Below, piece after piece: positions 7,357 to 8,243 of a stretch of 8,243 nucleotides of DNA (positions are counted from its first letter, which is position 1; every line of letters starts with the position of its first letter). The notes beneath the pieces were generated by a model that saw only the letters and a program-made list of their open reading frames with translations, was not told where the DNA came from and made no database searches. Both the position numbers and the translations under genes were made by a program. This DNA is from Candidatus Zixiibacteriota bacterium (GTDB lineage Bacteria; Zixibacteria; MSB-5A5; SM1-73). Where the stretch lies: contig CP070839.1 in NCBI GenBank assembly GCA_020341875.1, positions 2,176,549-2,184,791 on the forward strand, given 5' to 3'.

Positions 7357-7372
7357 CGGCACGGCTGTTGCT
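7357..7372 (+). promoter_or_regulatory. Sigma-54 (-24/-12) promoter
   Basis: cggcacg-gctg-ttgct matches the known consensus TGGCACG-N4-TTGCW at every fixed base except the first. The essential GG (7358-7359) and GC (7370-7371) are exactly ten bases apart. With the GC at -13/-12, transcription would start near 7383. That gives a 19-base leader that contains the ribosome-binding site of the gene starting at 7402. This fit in position makes a chance match unlikely. Confidence 0.72.
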
Positions 7373-7401
7373 TTTGAGATTGGATGAAACGGAGGATTAA
7401 A

Positions 7402-7665
7402 ATGATTTCTTTCTGGAAAAAAGCGCCATACCTGTTCAGGAGGAAGAAGGCAGATTTTCCTCCAGCGCGATCCAAGGGACGGGTGATCTTTGTGGATTTC
7501 CGTCAGACAGGAGAGGATGAATATGCGCTGGTGGAGTCCACTAACATCGTCCTGACCAAACTGGTGTGGAAGAAAAAGGCGATTGACAGATTCATTAAGA
7601 GAAATCCAGAGGCATTGATTACCGTTTACTATCCAGACGGTTCTGAGTGGTCCAACGGGTCTTGA
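7402..7665 (+). CDS. Small basic hypothetical protein, 87 residues
   Basis: I do not recognise this protein. The start at 7402 is chosen because ggagg (7391-7395) lies six bases upstream. An in-frame ATG at 7384 has no SD and sits at the predicted transcription start. The N-terminal 25 residues are rich in Lys and Arg (FWKKAPYLFRRKKADFPP). The rest looks like a small mixed fold: a strand near 27-34 (RVIFVDFR), an acidic turn (GEDEY), a strand near 41-52, a basic helix near 57-68 and a strand near 71-78 (ALITVYYPDG). There is no signal peptide, membrane helix or cysteine, so it is probably cytoplasmic. It directly follows the sigma-54-type promoter and precedes a lipoprotein gene by 55 bases with a near-identical start region, so the two are likely made together. 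Confidence 0.75.
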   Translation: MISFWKKAPYLFRRKKADFPPARSKGRVIFVDFRQTGEDEYALVESTNIVLTKLVWKKKAIDRFIKRNPEALITVYYPDGSEWSNGS

Positions 7666-7679
7666 GGTCGCTCAAGACC
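7658..7679 (+). other. Hairpin spanning the stop codon of the small gene
   Basis: ggtcttga (7658-7665) pairs perfectly with tcaagacc (7672-7679) around a six-base loop, and the stop codon lies within the first arm. No T-run follows, so it is not a standard terminator. It may influence message stability or the ratio of the two genes in the operon. Confidence 0.45.
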
Positions 7680-7720
7680 GGAATGAAAGATATGCGGCTT
7701 TCTGAGACGGAGGATTGAAA

Positions 7721-8243
7721 ATGAAAAGGGCAATTCAAAAAAGAGGGATATCGATCCTGATTCTAATAGTGGGAACGGTCTTCGTTATGGGCGGCTGCGC
7801 CGAGGATGAGGTCTACATTGTCAGGCCTGACCATACGCCTCCTTCCAGTCCCAAGGGGTTTTACAGCGTCACCGGGGATCTGGCGGTGGAACTCTACTGG
7901 GAGGATAACGACGAGAGGGATTTAGCAGGATATAGGGTCTACAAGAACACGGATCCAAACTCAGACAAGGTTTACTACCATGCCACTGTGGACATTTCCT
8001 TCTACGTTGATTATGAGGTCCGAAACGGTCATACCTATCTCTATGGTGTGACAGCTTTTGACTATGATGGAAATGAAAGTCCTCTCTCAAAGGTTACCTG
8101 GGATACTCCCAGACCGGAGGGCTCTGGTTTGGTGCTTCGGGACTATCACCGGTACCCCCACGTTTCAGGTTATGACTTCTCACGATTCGCGGTCGTGGGT
8201 TACGATGATAGGAGTGCGGATGTCTATGTTGACTATGATGATT
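7721..8243 (+). CDS. Lipoprotein with a fibronectin type III-like domain, 3' end outside the window
   Basis: The first 174 residues are visible and the frame remains open to the window end. Start 7721 has ggagg (7709-7713) seven bases upstream. The N-terminus is a lipoprotein signal: MKRAIQKR, a hydrophobic stretch (10-23), then MGGC with Cys26 as the likely lipidated residue. Met at -3 of the lipobox is less usual. A fibronectin type III-like domain covers about 40-128: PPSSPKG, Trp60 in ELYWEDND, DLAGYRVYKN (67-76) and TYLYGVTAFDYDGNES (105-120). After it comes a segment rich in Asp and Tyr (SGYDFSRFAVVGYDD, 149-163), perhaps the start of a second beta domain. The protein is expected to be anchored in the cell envelope and to bind other proteins or glycans, though the ligand is unknown. 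It is probably co-transcribed with the small upstream gene from the sigma-54-type promoter. Confidence 0.87.
   Translation, partial: MKRAIQKRGISILILIVGTVFVMGGCAEDEVYIVRPDHTPPSSPKGFYSVTGDLAVELYWEDNDERDLAGYRVYKNTDPNSDKVYYHATVDISFYVDYEVRNGHTYLYGVTAFDYDGNESPLSKVTWDTPRPEGSGLVLRDYHRYPHVSGYDFSRFAVVGYDDRSADVYVDYDD

Noticed and set aside
7384..7386. ATG at 7384 as the start of the small gene
   Set aside because: It has no SD and lies at the predicted sigma-54 transcription start; ATG 7402 has ggagg at six bases.

Overview
The window is a piece of a bacterial chromosome of moderate GC content. It carries three complete protein genes, one gene cut at each end, and three short intergenic regions rich in DNA palindromes. 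The respiratory complex I subunit, the very large 2-hydroxyacyl-CoA dehydratase activase-type iron-sulfur protein, the lipoprotein with a fibronectin-type domain and a sigma-54-type promoter together suggest a Gram-negative bacterium with anaerobic metabolism. A deltaproteobacterial-like or FCB/candidate-phylum lineage would fit. The sequence alone does not fix the taxon, and this placement is inference.

Layout. Positions 1-1451 (+) hold the 3' nearly complete part of nuoN, normally the last gene of the nuo operon, followed at once by a small terminator-like hairpin. The convergent gap 1452-1710 is filled with palindromic repeats: one element with 10-bp inverted ends, then two tandem REP-like hairpins that share a core but have different outer stems. 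Positions 1711-5967 (-) hold a single 1418-residue protein. It has two tandem BadF/HgdC-type ATPase activase modules, then a cysteine cluster, a DUF2229-type module and a C-terminal HgdB-like module. The divergent gap 5968-6254 has a good sigma-70-type promoter for the large gene and a weak candidate for the gene on its other side. Positions 6255-7142 (+) encode a ten-helix EamA/DMT transporter, followed by a long hairpin. The gap 7143-7401 ends in a near-perfect sigma-54 (-24/-12) promoter, placed correctly for a small hypothetical gene (7402-7665). Next comes a lipoprotein gene with a fibronectin type III-like domain (7721 to beyond the window end). These last two genes have almost identical ribosome-binding regions and probably form an operon.

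How the genes relate. No single pathway links them all. nuoN belongs to an operon entering from the left. The large protein is transcribed toward it as its own unit, and its architecture suggests one chain holding both the ATP-driven electron injector ('archerase') and its iron-sulfur acceptor. Its acyl-CoA or other substrate is unknown. The transporter appears independent. The right-hand pair looks like a sigma-54-controlled envelope operon. The most notable items are the fused activase/acceptor protein, the nested palindromes between the convergent genes, and the sigma-54 promoter in front of an unrecognised small gene plus surface lipoprotein.
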